Made by a program: the position numbers and the translations under genes | Assembly (NCBI GenBank): GCA_026874595.1 | Contig: CM049313.1 | Span: forward strand, 14,259,508 to 14,323,507 | Source: Sipunculus nudus | Taxonomy: Eukaryota; Annelida; Sipuncula; Golfingiida; Sipunculidae | Direction: 5' to 3' | DNA length: 64,000 nucleotides | Shown here: piece by piece, positions 34,970-47,760 of the stretch | How positions within the stretch are numbered: position 1 is the stretch's first letter | Layout of the letters: each line of letters begins with the position of its first letter | Notes under the pieces: model-generated | Databases searched by the model: none | What the model saw: the letters and a program-made list of their open reading frames with translations, nothing else | Told to the model about the DNA's origin: nothing

Positions 34970-35629
34970 TTCTATTACTATTCTACTGCTACTACTGCTA
35001 CTCCTAATATATCTGACTATTTTATTAAAGTCGGTGCTGCATCATAATCAGGAAAACGAATCAGGTTTATACAGATAACAAGGTGATATTTACTTTAAAA
35101 TCAGTACTATACATTTGGTAAATTATTTCCAGGCTTATTGATAAGGAGGTAATGAAAAATTAGCTGGATAAAAGTGACGAAAGAACAGGTATTTATCGCT
35201 GTCATTAAAGCCCACGTGTGCTTCCGTCTATTTTCAGACTGCTGGATGTTACATGTTATAGATCAAGAGGGACAAACAATTGTCATTGAACATCGATACG
35301 TCTGCTCATACAATTTGTTCTAGCCGAATTGATATCCTGTTGTAATAAAAGGGTAGAAGAGAAACCGCGCCAGGTGAAATCTCGCTCAGCAGACGACATA
35401 GCCGTCAAAACGAAAACGAGTCTCTAATTCCGTTTATTCCCGTGCGTGCTAATTGTAGTGGCGGGCTAACACGTCTGGCATAATACGCCCAGGGCGCATA
35501 AAAAGTAAATGAAAAAAATGCTAATTGGGTATGTTGAAAGTGGCTTTTAGTAGATTTTGTTTCCACACTTTGTGTAAATTGTCAGGTTAGATGTCCTTGT
35601 TTGTCCCGCCCATAACATCATGAAACAGT

Positions 35630-35722
35630 TATAAACTCAGCGCCCGGGCTATTATTTTAAGTGACTTTGAATGTTCATAGAGAACCCATTGAAGCAGACA
35701 GGCAGCTGAGCAGGAGAAACAG
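35630..35722 (+). promoter_or_regulatory. Candidate promoter and 5' non-coding exon of the zinc-finger gene
   Basis: TATAAA at 35630-35635 is followed by a possible exon of about 60 nt ending CAGGAGAAACAG at 35722, with a good donor GTATGT. The matching acceptor would be TTTACATTGCAG ending at 38022. This is inferred from signals only. Confidence 0.35.
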
Positions 35723-36059
35723 GTATGTCGCACACATACTCACACAAACACAACTATAAAAGAGTTCTGTACTTAAATTATTCAGTAAAGTTTGCAAGAA
35801 AATGGTATCATATTGTAAAAATTTTTTATTAGACGAAATATACATAAAATAATCATAATATTAGTTCCAATCGCAATATTTTTTATGAACAACAGTTTTC
35901 CACTTTTCTGGCTTAATATGAAAATTGTTTCTAATTAAAGAAAATAAATCTTGATCATGATAGCATCATCATTACACCTATTTGACTTTTAAAAACTATA
36001 GCCAGTGGAAAATATCAAAGAATAAAATTAATAAGATTTAAATTATTCATTTTGTTCTC

Positions 36060-36648
36060 GTATAGAACCTCGAATACCCGAATGATTTCGGGGACATGAA
36101 ATTTGTTCGGAAATTCGAGGTTCATCATTTTTTTCAGTATGTATACTTTTACTTACTGGGCACACGTGAGCAAACCAAGGTTCCATTAAAACAATTAATA
36201 GCTAATGCCAGTTATGGTATCTCATCAGAAGTTTTTCTTGATCTTACAAAGTTATATAAAAAAACAGCGAACCATTCACAATAATTGTAATCAATTTTTA
36301 AAGGAAATTAACAACTTTCTGTATCTACATACAGCTTGCAAGGGTAGCATATAAATTCAATGAATTGAGGGTTTTTGGTCGAAGCCGCCATAATGAATGT
36401 TTGCACACGGCACGCTCGTTATATGCTAATTATTGTATATGCTTTTACATGTTATCTTGTATGACACACTTGCATCTAGCCGCTGAGAAAGTTATCCTTA
36501 GAGTCACATTCGGTAACTTTGGAAACTATATTTTCCGAATGTTGTATTTCTACTTTTCGGTTAATAGAGGTAAATTTCGGTTCCTCAATATTTCGGAAAA
36601 ACGAATTTTCGGAAAAACGATACCCGGAAAATCGAGGTACTACTGTAT
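36060..36648. mobile_element. pogo/mariner-like element, non-autonomous
   Basis: Left end TATAGAACCTCGAATACCCG; right end read inward TACAGTAGTACCTCGATTTT. CTCGA-type ends of this kind occur in pogo-like elements. Other CGGAAA/TTCGG motifs repeat near both ends. No transposase seen. It would lie in the 5' intron of the zinc-finger gene if that intron is real. Confidence 0.45.
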
Positions 36649-36796
36649 ATTGTTACGGGGTACTGTCCGAAGCTTGCTTTTCTACGCCGGAACATGCGCG
36701 TCACCGATATAGGTCCGAATAAGGGATCGCCACAAAATTTTTTCCTGAACAAAATGTTACGTATATTTATATAAATATATATAAATATATAAATAT

Positions 36797-37000
36797 TTTA
36801 CCTATAACCGCATAACAAAAGTAAATACATTTTAAAAATAAAATTCAATAAACAAAATACACTGACATATAGGCGTGCTTTTGTGTGAATTCTGGGCCAC
36901 GATTTTGTAGAGCTTTACTCCATCAATTACAACCAGAGGTGTTGATTTGTACGCTTTTAAGTTTTCCAAAGTAATTTCAGTTTAAAATTGGAAAATTTGA
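36797..37000 (+). repeat. Dispersed repeat, copy 2 of 2
   Basis: Second copy of the repeat at 28632-28835, in the same orientation. Confidence 0.75.
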
Positions 37001-38022
37001 AAAAAACTGCTTGAATTCAAGGCCAGGAAGCCAAAGATTTAGGGGACTATCCTAAACAAACCCCCATGTGACATGTTCTCGCGGTGTGCTGACGTACGTC
37101 TTAATTTGATTTTAAGACTTTGCCAATTTTCAAGTCATATAAAATTGGGTGGGCAGTTTATGCATGCCGCTTTAGATGAAAACCTTTAAATACTTTTTTA
37201 TTTATTTTAAACTAAGGAATTTTTACCAGCGATGATAACTTAACGTTAACCTTTTACGGGATAAATGCGTTTATTTGCACCCATTTTACAAAGTATATTT
37301 GCAACATGCATAAAATCCATTTTCGAAACAGATCCCGTTTTTGGTTATGTGTTATGGGTGCTACCATACTACACCATTCATAAAGGGCCTGTAAATTAAC
37401 TTTTTGGGAGTATCATTTCTATATTCAGTTGCGACTCGGTGCCCTAAAGTCTCATTAAAGGTCTTCTTAAAGACCATGTAATTATGTAGACCTACCTAAA
37501 GGGACCTATTTTGATATCTGAAATCTGTTGACTAAAGATAGTCCTTGCACCTTGCTCACAAAAAAGTCTCATTCAACACAGGCTATTCGTTTGTTACGTG
37601 TTTTTTTTTTTTTTTTGCTTGTCAACATTGCTGTGGTAACTAACAGCTAGCAGATAAACAAGCTCATACAGCCCTTACAGAGGCGTTATATAACTTTTCT
37701 TATCAGGAATTACCTAGAGTTGATTGATAGCCTGCGCGCCGGCTTTATTAAAGGGATTTGAATATGGTATAATTGTACATATTCTAGTACATAAGTTAGT
37801 CCTTAGATAAAATTTGCAATTTTTTTTTCTTTTTAGAGATGTGCAGACCATTTTCATAATAGTACTTCAAAGGATATTGATATTAAACATTGGATTTATT
37901 TGTATTTTACTCGAGATCACACATACCGGCCCGGGCCATCGCCTGAGTACGAATAAATGATTCAAATTGTATGATTCGTATCATGAAGACTAGACCATCA
38001 ATTATATTTTTTTACATTGCAG
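37001..38022. other. Non-coding region before the zinc-finger exon
   Basis: No exon seen. 37570-37690 resembles 5700-6000 loosely. It ends with a T-rich acceptor, TTTACATTGCAG, at 38011-38022. Confidence 0.4.
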
Positions 38023-38044
38023 CACCAAGTGCAATTTAAGTACG

Positions 38045-38833
38045 ATGAACGAAGATAAGATGAACTTAAACAAGATGGAGGTTCCTGCAGAAAGGAAGAA
38101 ATACACTCTTCAAACGGAAATCGTCAAACCGGTGGCTCTTTATCCCTGGTTTACTGGGTACCCTTTTTCGCTGTTGGCTGCAGAATGGTCAAGGAAGTAC
38201 TTGCACGGCCATGTTATGTCACCAGGTGTCACTACCCGAGGAACCGAATCTAAAATTTTTACCCCGACAAAACCAAACTTTTCTTCCTCGGACCCGTCGA
38301 TCAAATACTTGACGTGCGGAGGCAGATATAGCGGGTGGCCAGAGTTTTCGAACATTTATAGTAATGATTCAGCATTTCAGCTTTTTTACGACATGTCGCA
38401 AAAAACGAGAGCACCGATAAATACACAAAGGCTTTATTCCATTCCCTACAGACCACAGACTTTTAATTTCAACATGTGGAACAGAGTAAGTTCTGGGGTT
38501 AGAATAACACAAAATAAAAATTCAAGGGCAGGGTATCAGCCTTCATTCTCCGTGTCAAGTCCAGAGCGGCCTAGCGCCAAGCATATTTGTTCCTACTGCA
38601 ATAAGCGGTTTCCAAGGTCAGCAAATTTGACCAGGCACGTACGCACGCACACGGGGGAGCAGCCGTACAAGTGTCCTCACTGTGGACGCCGCTTCAGTAT
38701 CTCGTCCAATCTGCAACGTCATGTGAGGAACATTCACATGAAAGAGCGCCCATTCTCCTGTCTCGTCTGCAACAAGCAGTTCGCTCAGCAGACGAACCTG
38801 GACCGTCATCTGCGCACGCACCAACTCTGGTAA
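38045..38833 (+). CDS. Compact EVI1/PRDM16-type C2H2 zinc-finger protein
   Basis: A single uninterrupted frame of 262 residues. Residues 1-180 carry no known domain; the N-terminal third is basic and aromatic-rich. Three adjacent C2H2 fingers follow: Cys182-His202, Cys210-His231 and Cys239-His259, with linkers TGEQPYK and MKERPFS. The finger helices ([28 protein letters not shown]) are those of the second finger cluster of EVI1/MECOM and PRDM16, which binds ETS-like sites. The PR domain, first finger cluster and CtBP motif are absent, so this is a short relative and not a full orthologue. The ATG lies 23 nt after a good acceptor. Role as a nuclear DNA-binding regulator is inferred from the fingers. 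Confidence 0.85.
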   Translation: MNEDKMNLNKMEVPAERKKYTLQTEIVKPVALYPWFTGYPFSLLAAEWSRKYLHGHVMSPGVTTRGTESKIFTPTKPNFSSSDPSIKYLTCGGRYSGWPEFSNIYSNDSAFQLFYDMSQKTRAPINTQRLYSIPYRPQTFNFNMWNRVSSGVRITQNKNSRAGYQPSFSVSSPERPSAKHICSYCNKRFPRSANLTRHVRTHTGEQPYKCPHCGRRFSISSNLQRHVRNIHMKERPFSCLVCNKQFAQQTNLDRHLRTHQLW

Positions 38834-39010
38834 AACACGTACATGTAAAACCAGTCATATAAATATCCATGTAATGTTATCAGAGTATAGCTAGCTTTAT
38901 AGTAACGTTACCATGCGGATACGGTCTTAGTATCGTCAACCACCCCTGTGACAATCAAGGCCCAACTTCTTTGCACAGCTAATGAGCACTGTAATCATGT
39001 TTTGTAAAGA

Positions 39011-39016
39011 AATAAA
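39011..39016 (+). terminator. Candidate polyadenylation signal of the zinc-finger gene
   Basis: AATAAA about 180 bp past the stop codon. Another lies near 39414, so the true 3' end is unsure. Confidence 0.35.
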
Positions 39017-40368
39017 AAATATGGTTAACTGTATACACCCAACGTTGGACTGACACATCAAATTTTGACCTGAATCGTCAACGATACATTTTGCGATAAG
39101 GTTAAACGCTGTTCATAATTTTCTGAACAATTAATATTTTCTGATTTTTATACGATAGTCTGACTGATGTCTCTAACTAATTTATTTATAGACGTTATGA
39201 AGACCAACCAAACAATCCACCGTAAAATATGGTGTATTTAAAAATAGTAATTATTAATATATTTTTTTCATTTTGTTTTCACATACAGCATTGTTTTATT
39301 TGTTTATATGCATTTTTAAATATATTTATTTATTCGATCTTATATCTGTGTAATAATATTATTTATGCCATTACATCGATGTACATATTTGCGAGCTTGT
39401 TTTTTATACACCAAATAAACTTATGTTTCAGGTTCATTGAACTCTTAAACAACCATTGCTTACCATTTTCTGTGTGCAATATTTTGTCAATAAATTTCCA
39501 TCTTTGTCAATATCTGAGTTGAATTGTACAGTATGCTTATAAATGAGAATAATCAGCATCTTTTGCACAGTTAATGTGTCTGCAATCATCCTAGTGCGAC
39601 AACTGGGTGCACTCCATGACCTTTACCTGAGTGTGCAGGCCATAATTAGGCCACACACAAAAATATTGTATAATGAACTTGTGAAATATCGTGTGCCCGG
39701 GCGAATTGTTTTCCCTTTTTTTTCTTTATCATGTCTCTTTCCCGGTCTGCAGAACACACAGAAATAGTTTTTCCTTAGGACTCTGAGAACATAAAAAATA
39801 TGGTACGTGAGGTCAGATAATTATTATTTTCTTACTGGTCGAGACTCAATTCTTAGAATTTTGCTAGATTGCAAAAAATGTGCTTCAATTCTTAAAATGC
39901 TCTATATGCTTAACAATTAAGTCCAATTTTTAAACCTTTAATAATTCTTTTTGGGAAATTGTTCTATGGCACAAATAAGCAACATAAAAAAGGCCATAGT
40001 TTACTTTTACACACAAAAAAATCCCACGACATTGATAGAACAATATTGTTTCAGTATGGCCTTACCCTTATTTTGACATATAAAGTTTACACATTATTAT
40101 ATCAAACGGGTCCATAACGGACATGCATGTGGGACTGAAGAGGACATGACGAGACAGGAACTGATGTGTCTATTTCGGTTCTGTGGCCTGTTACGTAAAT
40201 AACACGTCTTAATTATCTCTGCTGTCATTTTTAATATTTTTTTATAAAGAGCGAGTATGTCCAAATAACTTTTTTACCCCGAAAGAGTTCGGTCTGTTTA
40301 CATCGTCTATATAGGCCAGCACATCTCTATACCTGCAACAAACAGTGTGCTGGTATAATTTTATTAGG
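39017..40368. other. Non-coding region
   Basis: AT-rich; Ile/Phe-rich frames here reflect composition. No gene recognised. Confidence 0.4.
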
Positions 40369-40651
40369 GGACCGAAACCGACATAATGCGCGACCGAAAC
40401 AGACATAATGCAGGACCAAAACAGACATAATGAGGTACCGAAACAGACAAAATGCGGGACCTAAACAGACATAATGCGCGACCGAAACAGACATAATGCA
40501 GGACCGAAACAGACATAATGCGGTACCGAAACAGACATAATGCGGGACCTAATAATGCGGTACCGAAACAGACATTATGCGGGACCTAAACAGACATTAT
40601 GCATGCAGGACCGAAACAGACATAATGCGGGATCGACACAGACATGACGTG
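40369..40651 (+). repeat. 22-bp minisatellite
   Basis: About 13 units of a 22-bp repeat with the core ACCGAAACAGACATAATG and small variants (CCTAAA, ATTATG, GCGC/GCAG/GCGG joints). One unit is truncated near 40550. There are no unique spacers, so it is a tandem repeat and not a CRISPR. Confidence 0.9.
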
Positions 40652-43086
40652 CATGAGCCAGAACGGGCGCCGTTACTGAAAGCCAGTCATACCCCTGGAT
40701 GGTCAATTTTACTGATCGCTGTGCATTTGGTCTATTATGTATATTAATGACAGTTTAGTTCGCCATATATTTATTTTTCTTTTCTATCCTTCCTTTCCTT
40801 GGAATATTATTTTTACCAAAATTGAGCCAACCCTTTTAGAAACGAAAAAATATGTCTACAGTCTCCCTTGACAATATGGTCACCTTTGTCATTACCATTA
40901 CCCTTTTATCTTTGATTTTTTTCGGGTTTTATTTTAGTGAGCTGACTTTTACCCTGAGCAGCGCTGGGACCTCTGCCAGTACAAAATAATCAATAAAAAT
41001 TAAAATTATAATATAAGACATGCTTTTCTATTAAATCATAAGCCAAACGACCACATAAAAAATAATGCTATAATAACAACTTATCAAGATATATCAAATG
41101 TCTTTCCAAAGATTATTCACATACATTAAAATATTAGAGTCTAATCTCATTAAAACACTGGTCAGGCAGAATTTTTTTTAAATTGGAGTGTGTTTCATAT
41201 TCACACAAACCTGTTGCAACGTACTATCATTCCCTGGATATCTCGATTAGAACATCACAAAATGTTTGTTCTTCGTTCTCAAGTAGAAATCCAATCTTTC
41301 CATGAATAGGGCAGCTGGGTTCAAGACCATTATAACAAGTTACGTCATCAACCTTTTTCTCACTAAGGGTATACTCACAACGATAATGTAAGGAAATCAC
41401 AGCATTTTACCCGGTTGGTTGTACACTGTTCTTCAGTTTATAACAATCGAAGTCTCTTTTCTTCCGAAAGTTGATGTGATTTATACAGTGAAGAAAATAT
41501 GCAGGAAAACTATATAAAGAACTCCACTAGTCTTGTTCAAGTGATAATACTATCATACCAGCAGGGCCGTTTCAGGACAATACCTGAAGCCACAGTGATA
41601 TGAAATAAAGATACAGCTGTTGTAGTTTGTGAGTCTCAAAAGTTACCTCTTTAAAATGGGAAAAAATACAGGGGCCGCCACCAGTCCTATTCAAGTGTCA
41701 TTTCTATCAATGAAGAATAAGTAAGCCAAGTTCATGAGTCCGAGGTTTAGGATTTGTCCCGAAACAAAAAGACTGGCGACGGACAAAGGGTAATCGTTAT
41801 AGCTAAGATGGAAGTCATATAGTGGTCATCAGGCTGTCTGTTCTTTTTCCCTGGCCTCCACAGGGAGAACAGTGAACGTAATATCAAGTAGTGTCTTGTA
41901 GTGTCTTAGCCCTGACAACCCGAATCAGTAGGCAATGATAATTGGGCTCGTAATCCTACTTGATTCGTGATACAAGCAATATCGAGGAATGCATTAGCGA
42001 CAGCTTGTCACCCCAAACGTCGATTTTAGATGAGCTGAAGACGATGGGGTGACAGTACAAGCTATTGGGTTCGCATCAATTCTAGTATGTGCAGATGTGC
42101 ACGCCATTTCTGACACTACTTTTTCATTTTCATCTACTTCTCGAACTGTCATTTTCCTGAGTTAAGACAAAAAGTGACGTTATTCTGTTGTGGAAAATAA
42201 TAATTATTACATCCACGGTTGACTTACGTGTATTCGTGCAGCAGTTTTTAATACCGAGGCTGGTTTTACTCGAAAAACTCGTCTCCACGTCTGTCAGCGG
42301 GAGAACCATAATTTCCGGTAGGGGATTCCCAAACGGCTATGTGTAAAACTCGGAAGTCGGAACCAAGGATTTTTTAAAATAAAGCAATGATCGAAGCATA
42401 ATTGAAATGGTACTACATCCATGGAAAGAACCGTTTTATTTTTATTGATAGAATAAGGTCTTTTCTATCATTATGTAAAAAATCAAAGTTATCCATCCGA
42501 AGTTATGGACTATTTTTTGCTCGGAAATGCCCGATTATGGTCAAAAGGTGTAAAACTCGGAAGCCAGTAATGGCTAATGCACTGGTCATCATATCATCAG
42601 CAAACGTGTCAAACATTTTCAATTTCTTCAACATGACATATTTTTCATAAACTCATTCTGTTTTGTAACATTCATGATGCTGTTTTCTTAATAATATATT
42701 ATATTGATATTGTATTTCATTTTGTAAAACAAGATTATATTAACTCATCAATATTTTACGCTGTTACCGTATTTTATGTTTGGTGGAAACATGAAAAAAA
42801 AATAAAGGTTGGATTATATTTTATTCACGTTACAAATGTGCCCCTATAAAAATTACCCAGATAATATCATAGAGACAAACAGGAAATTTGACAGAACCAC
42901 AAAACGTCCAGTAACTGTTTTTACAAGGTTTCGAACAAAATATTTTATTTTTCATGTATAAATTGAAAAACCTTTACCTCTTCCATTGACCAAAAAATTT
43001 CATCAGGATTATGAATCTCTTACACTCTTATCTATTATGTAATACTTTTTATGCCAAATTATATTTTACATTTCATGGTCAGGTTG

Positions 43087-43089
<3 letters not shown>
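40652..43089. other. Non-coding region
   Basis: No exon recognised. GTGTAAAACTCGGAAG occurs twice (about 42340 and 42549), a hint of a degraded repeat. Confidence 0.35.
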
Positions 43090-43119
<30 letters not shown>

Positions 43120-43120
43120 T
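43088..43120. repeat. (AC)n(AT)n microsatellite
   Basis: AC repeats followed by a short AT tract. Confidence 0.9.
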
Positions 43121-43218
43121 AAATCACAATGTGATATATTTTTATGCTGTTAGGTACAATATTCATCAGAGTAATGTTCTGAAAATTTGCAAAACCACAG
43201 GACTCAAACATTTATACT

Positions 43219-43228
43219 TTATATATAT

Positions 43229-43286
<58 letters not shown>
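43219..43286. repeat. (AT)n microsatellite
   Basis: AT run with one AAA break. Confidence 0.95.
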
Positions 43287-43291
<5 letters not shown>

Positions 43292-45338
43292 GTAAAATAC
43301 GTCAACTGAAAAATCAATAAAACATTAAAACATTTCGTATAGCCAAAAAAAGTTCAGTTAATGTTTAAAAATAAATTGTTGCAGAGCAAATATTATAGAT
43401 ATAAAAAATTCTGTTTAATTATAGAACCTGATACCAGCAACCATTATGTCCGGAGAAAATGAGGTCCGAAAGCGCACGGTACTACTGTATCGAGAATTCC
43501 AACTATTGTCCGGTTAATTTTGTTTCTGAGGATAAAAATATAAGAATCAAATAAAAATAGTGAGTGTACACGGAATATTCAGATGCATGGATTTTTATAA
43601 AGATAAAAAATTACTATACAGCAAAAATAGAACGGTTTGGTTCCAATATTGCATGGTGTCATAATTTTTATGTGGAATTTCAAGGAATGAAGCATATAGA
43701 TGAGCAGCAGGTTCAATAAAAATGCTTATATCCCGTAGAATCTTTAAGACACCAGGTCACCTCTAGACAGACTTTTACTTGAAGCCCCAAATGTCTTGCG
43801 TATCGATAAAGATTCTATATGGTTATTATCAATGATTTTACATTCAACGATCTCCTCTTAAAACAAAATTGTAATGTCTTATCGAGGTCCTTGTAATCGT
43901 ACAGTAATCCGAAGTTGAAGGGAGCACATTCTGTTAAGATGCCCTTATCATGTACATATTATAACGTTTGAGAGTGAAATCAGTTGCAAATGTACTTTAA
44001 AATATTATTAAAAATCCATTTATTTGAAGTTGAAATGTGATGTTGAAACATCAGGAGTGAATTTTTTATATATAAATATCAAGATGGAAAAGGTTTGAAA
44101 GAAAGAGTTAAAAACTTGAAAAAGAATTAATTTTAGTTTAAAAAAATTATTTGCTTAAATATACAAATCGATCAGATTTTATAATCACACATGTATTATT
44201 ATTTTATATATTATCTTGACTGTTGTATCCATTTTCTAAGATATATTTTAACATTTTTTTTTAAAAATCGTAGAACTTTAACATTTTGAAAGACATTTCG
44301 TTTTGTATATGATACATGTATGTTTGTTCCAGCGATGGGATATATTGAATTTTCATATTTGTTCAACGTATGGAAAATATGTTACTCTTTTTATTTTAAA
44401 TGACATCGTAATTTATAACTTATTTTTCATGCCTTAATAGGGTTTATTATCCCATATTTATTCAGTGGTGCATCCATAGAGGGCGCAAGCCCGTTCAGAC
44501 GTAATATCTCTCATTTTATCGAGTTCTTTTCCCATTTATTCGTAATCAATTTTCATTTATTTTTCAGATTACTTTTTATATTCCTTAGCAATTTCATTAT
44601 TATATTTATTACTTTCCAATTCATAAGTTGGTGATTTACTCCACTGAGAGAGCATCCAAATATATACTAGTATATTGAGAGAGGAAGTCTTTCCGTTATC
44701 ACACTTTTCTCGGTCATAACACCGAGAAATCTCCATCCCCCCCCCCCCCCTTCGCATTACCATGTGAGTCATGCACGGTCTCCCCACAAAGCGAGAGCAG
44801 CTCGGGGTGGGATCGACCGTGAAAAATCTCACGGCTCCTCGGCTGATAGTCAGACTCGAGCACTGTGCTCTGCTGTCCGAGCCTGTGCGCTCACAGATCA
44901 CAAAAGTCGGTAAAATGCAAAGATTGTCATAAGACTTAAACATTGAATTATTTTACAACGAGTACTACATTTAAAATGTGACATTTTGCAAGTTAAATAA
45001 TAAATGTATAAACGCGCATTTCATCATTGACATTAACATATTACGAACTTTTGAATATTTGGACATTCCAGTTTATGCCGAAATTTTATAGAAATATAAA
45101 TATTAAAGCCCAACAACCTAAAGTTTGAATACTTTGTTCAAAAACATGTAGGAGAATAGTTGCGAAACAGAAAATCCTCATAATCTTTTGTTTCAGGTGC
45201 CTCAAAATGTCCTCTTTACATTGCATATTTTAAAAATTAATCCCTTCCCTTACCCTCCCCATGTAAATATAAATATGTTTAACAAAAACATGGCTCTAGA
45301 TGGGGTAAGATATATTACGTTAAAATACACCCACATAT
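43287..45338. other. Non-coding region
   Basis: No gene recognised. 44464-44490 has a hAT-like CAGTGGTGCATCCA start with no partner end found. A C-run lies at 44738-44752. Confidence 0.35.
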
Positions 45339-45340
45339 AT

Positions 45341-45386
<46 letters not shown>
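45339..45386. repeat. (AT)n microsatellite
   Basis: AT run of about 45 bp. Confidence 0.95.
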
Positions 45387-45387
<1 letters not shown>

Positions 45388-46344
45388 TTTAAGCACATAT
45401 AATAAGACTATATAAGCCTGTGATGCAAAATAATACCAGACAGGAAATATTTTGATCCGACCCTTAGAATGGGCGTTCTGTTGTGACTGCCATCATGACT
45501 CCAGGCCCTATCAGTTTATTTCCGAAGGCCTGTGTGTCATGTTGTCATGGCTAGGAATGCATCGGAGTTGTCTTCCATCAAATGCATTCATGTTGTATTA
45601 AACAGCCCATAATCTTAAAATTATAGTACGAATGTTGAATTAACACAAGAGAGTATATGTGAACTCACAACCCAAACTTAAACTCCGTCTCTAGTCATTT
45701 CCTAAATCGCGTACAAGTTGGCTGCTTCTAGTAAACCGTGATTGTATTCATGCTGTCAGAAATTCAACACACATGCGGAGGGGTTAACTATGCTGAGTTA
45801 GAACAGAACTTTTCTCGTTCATGTTTGGTATTGTTAATAAGTATACAAAACCTGCTAACGATTAGTCTGGTTTATGCCAATTGACAGTGTACCTGTAGGC
45901 CCTTAGGAGTTGTCAAAATATTTGCATCCTCATGGAGCCTTATAAGGTTTTCCTAAGACCTAGATGTAAAGGCACTCTGACAGCCAGTTATCTGGTCGTA
46001 ATGTCAGAGGGCCGATATGGCGCCAGTTGTGTCTCGACAATTAGCAGTAACTATCATAACAAAGTTACCTGTTTAAGTTTATAAGTATCAGTTTTTTTCT
46101 TGTTTTCTCGAAGCGAACATTTAATATAGCTCTCATTCTGTCTCAGTCTTCTGCGGTTTCTCTTCAAGTTCGTATACCATATTCAATCGTTTAATATTTG
46201 TACTCAACTCAGAAGTCAGATGAGTCTTCCAGTCACCCACTTTTCCTGAAATTATTATATAACCAATACCAGTCATAATCTTCTTATCTTTTTAATCATC
46301 ATGTATTGCAAACTGATGCATGTGACAAGCGCCGGATGAGACCT

Positions 46345-46349
<5 letters not shown>
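45387..46349. other. Non-coding region
   Basis: No gene or repeat boundary recognised. Confidence 0.35.

Positions 46350-46395
<46 letters not shown>
46350..46395. repeat. (AT)n microsatellite
   Basis: AT run of about 45 bp. Confidence 0.95.
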
Positions 46396-46398
<3 letters not shown>

Positions 46399-47385
46399 TT
46401 AACCTCTTACTATAAATTATGTATTACACTAGGCTGCCATCAAGGATATCTCAAGAATCTTCCATTGCAATGAATGAGGAATAACTACCTTATTTTCAAT
46501 TCCAATTCCATAGAAATTAAAATTTGAGGAAACTTCGATTCCTTTTAGTTCAGTAAGATGGAGCAAAAATACAAAATACAGTTTTATACCATTTCTTTTT
46601 TTAATCAGTTCAGTTCAAACTTTGCAAAACCAGAAGATGCAAGGAGTAATTTCGTTTATATAATTAGGACTAGAGTATTGAAATTGTTAGTTGGAGAAAA
46701 ATTGGAGTAAAACATTTATGTGTACCTTGCGACATGAGCTTTCCTTCTCCTTGCCTGTAAATATGTTCCTTCCGAAAAAAAGTTGGTAGTTAACTATATC
46801 TCATGGAAGTAAAACTCAATTTCATCCTCGGATAACTCCTTCCCAAGGAGTAAAAGGCGACTTACTTCACCCACAAGACTGAAGGTCCTATCAAAGGGCA
46901 ATATGTGTTATTTTGCTACCTGATATTGGGGTAGCAGTATTTTAGATACATTTCGATGTTAACATACCCTGACAGAGTATCCAGTGAATTTTTAGCATTT
47001 TAGAACAGGCAAAATAATAAAAAGAGAAAAATGCAATCGATGGCTTTTTACTTGAGGAGTCTAGAAAGTCAACTCCCTCCCCACCAAAAATATTGACCCA
47101 AGTATTGATATAGAAATCAACCCCTTATGCCTCCCATTTCAATAAGAGTAGGCTTCTTTTCTGAATGGGTCAAGAAAGGTTTGAATAATAATATCAGATG
47201 CATATCTGTCACTTAATTATGAGTGTTACTGTGCTCAAAGGCTCGTTTCAGTAAGTCTGCTTTCTTGGAGTTCTCACGCAAATATATGGTCAGAGCTGAG
47301 CGATAACAGGAAAGAAACCATAAAGTGTATGACCTACAGAATTAGTTCAAGGTTAATTAATGAATATAAGGTGTATATCTCTGAA

Positions 47386-47392
<7 letters not shown>
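46396..47392. other. Non-coding region
   Basis: No gene recognised. Confidence 0.35.

Positions 47393-47434
<42 letters not shown>
47393..47434. repeat. (CT)n microsatellite
   Basis: About 40 bp of CT repeats. Confidence 0.95.
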
Positions 47435-47436
<2 letters not shown>

Positions 47437-47563
47437 CATATATAATGCATTTATATGATTGTATAATTCCTGATGCGGCTTACTTACAGTCCGTACCTCT
47501 TCATATGGCATACCTACCGAAAAAGGAGATGGTTACAATAAATCTTGAGCTATGCTATTTTAT

Positions 47564-47760
47564 AGCCGGGGCGGTGGAATGGTTAAAGTGCCGGGCTCAT
47601 GATCGAGAGGTCGTGAGTTCGAATACTTGTTAGAACCCCACCGCGCCAAGACACGTGGGCAAGGTCCCAACCGCCAGTCTGCCTCTGTCCAGTAGAAATG
47701 AGTATCAGTTAAAGAAGATAAATCTTGTTGGTTAAAGATTTACTAACATACGAAGCTGTC
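47564..47760 (+). mobile_element. tRNA-derived SINE
   Basis: The head is tRNA-like: box A TGGTTAAAGTGCC (47580) and box B GAGTTCGAATAC (47615) at usual spacing. GCGGTGG (47571) could pair with CCACCGC (47639-47645), which is followed by GCCA. The T stem does not close and extra bases sit before the acceptor, so it is not a working tRNA gene. A non-tRNA body follows to about 47760; the 3' end is uncertain. Confidence 0.6.

Noticed and set aside
40369-40651. CRISPR-like array
   Set aside because: The units are directly joined with no unique spacers, and the DNA is eukaryotic.
47571-47648. A functional tRNA gene with anticodon CAT
   Set aside because: The acceptor arms could pair, but the T stem does not close and extra bases precede the acceptor; a SINE head fits better.
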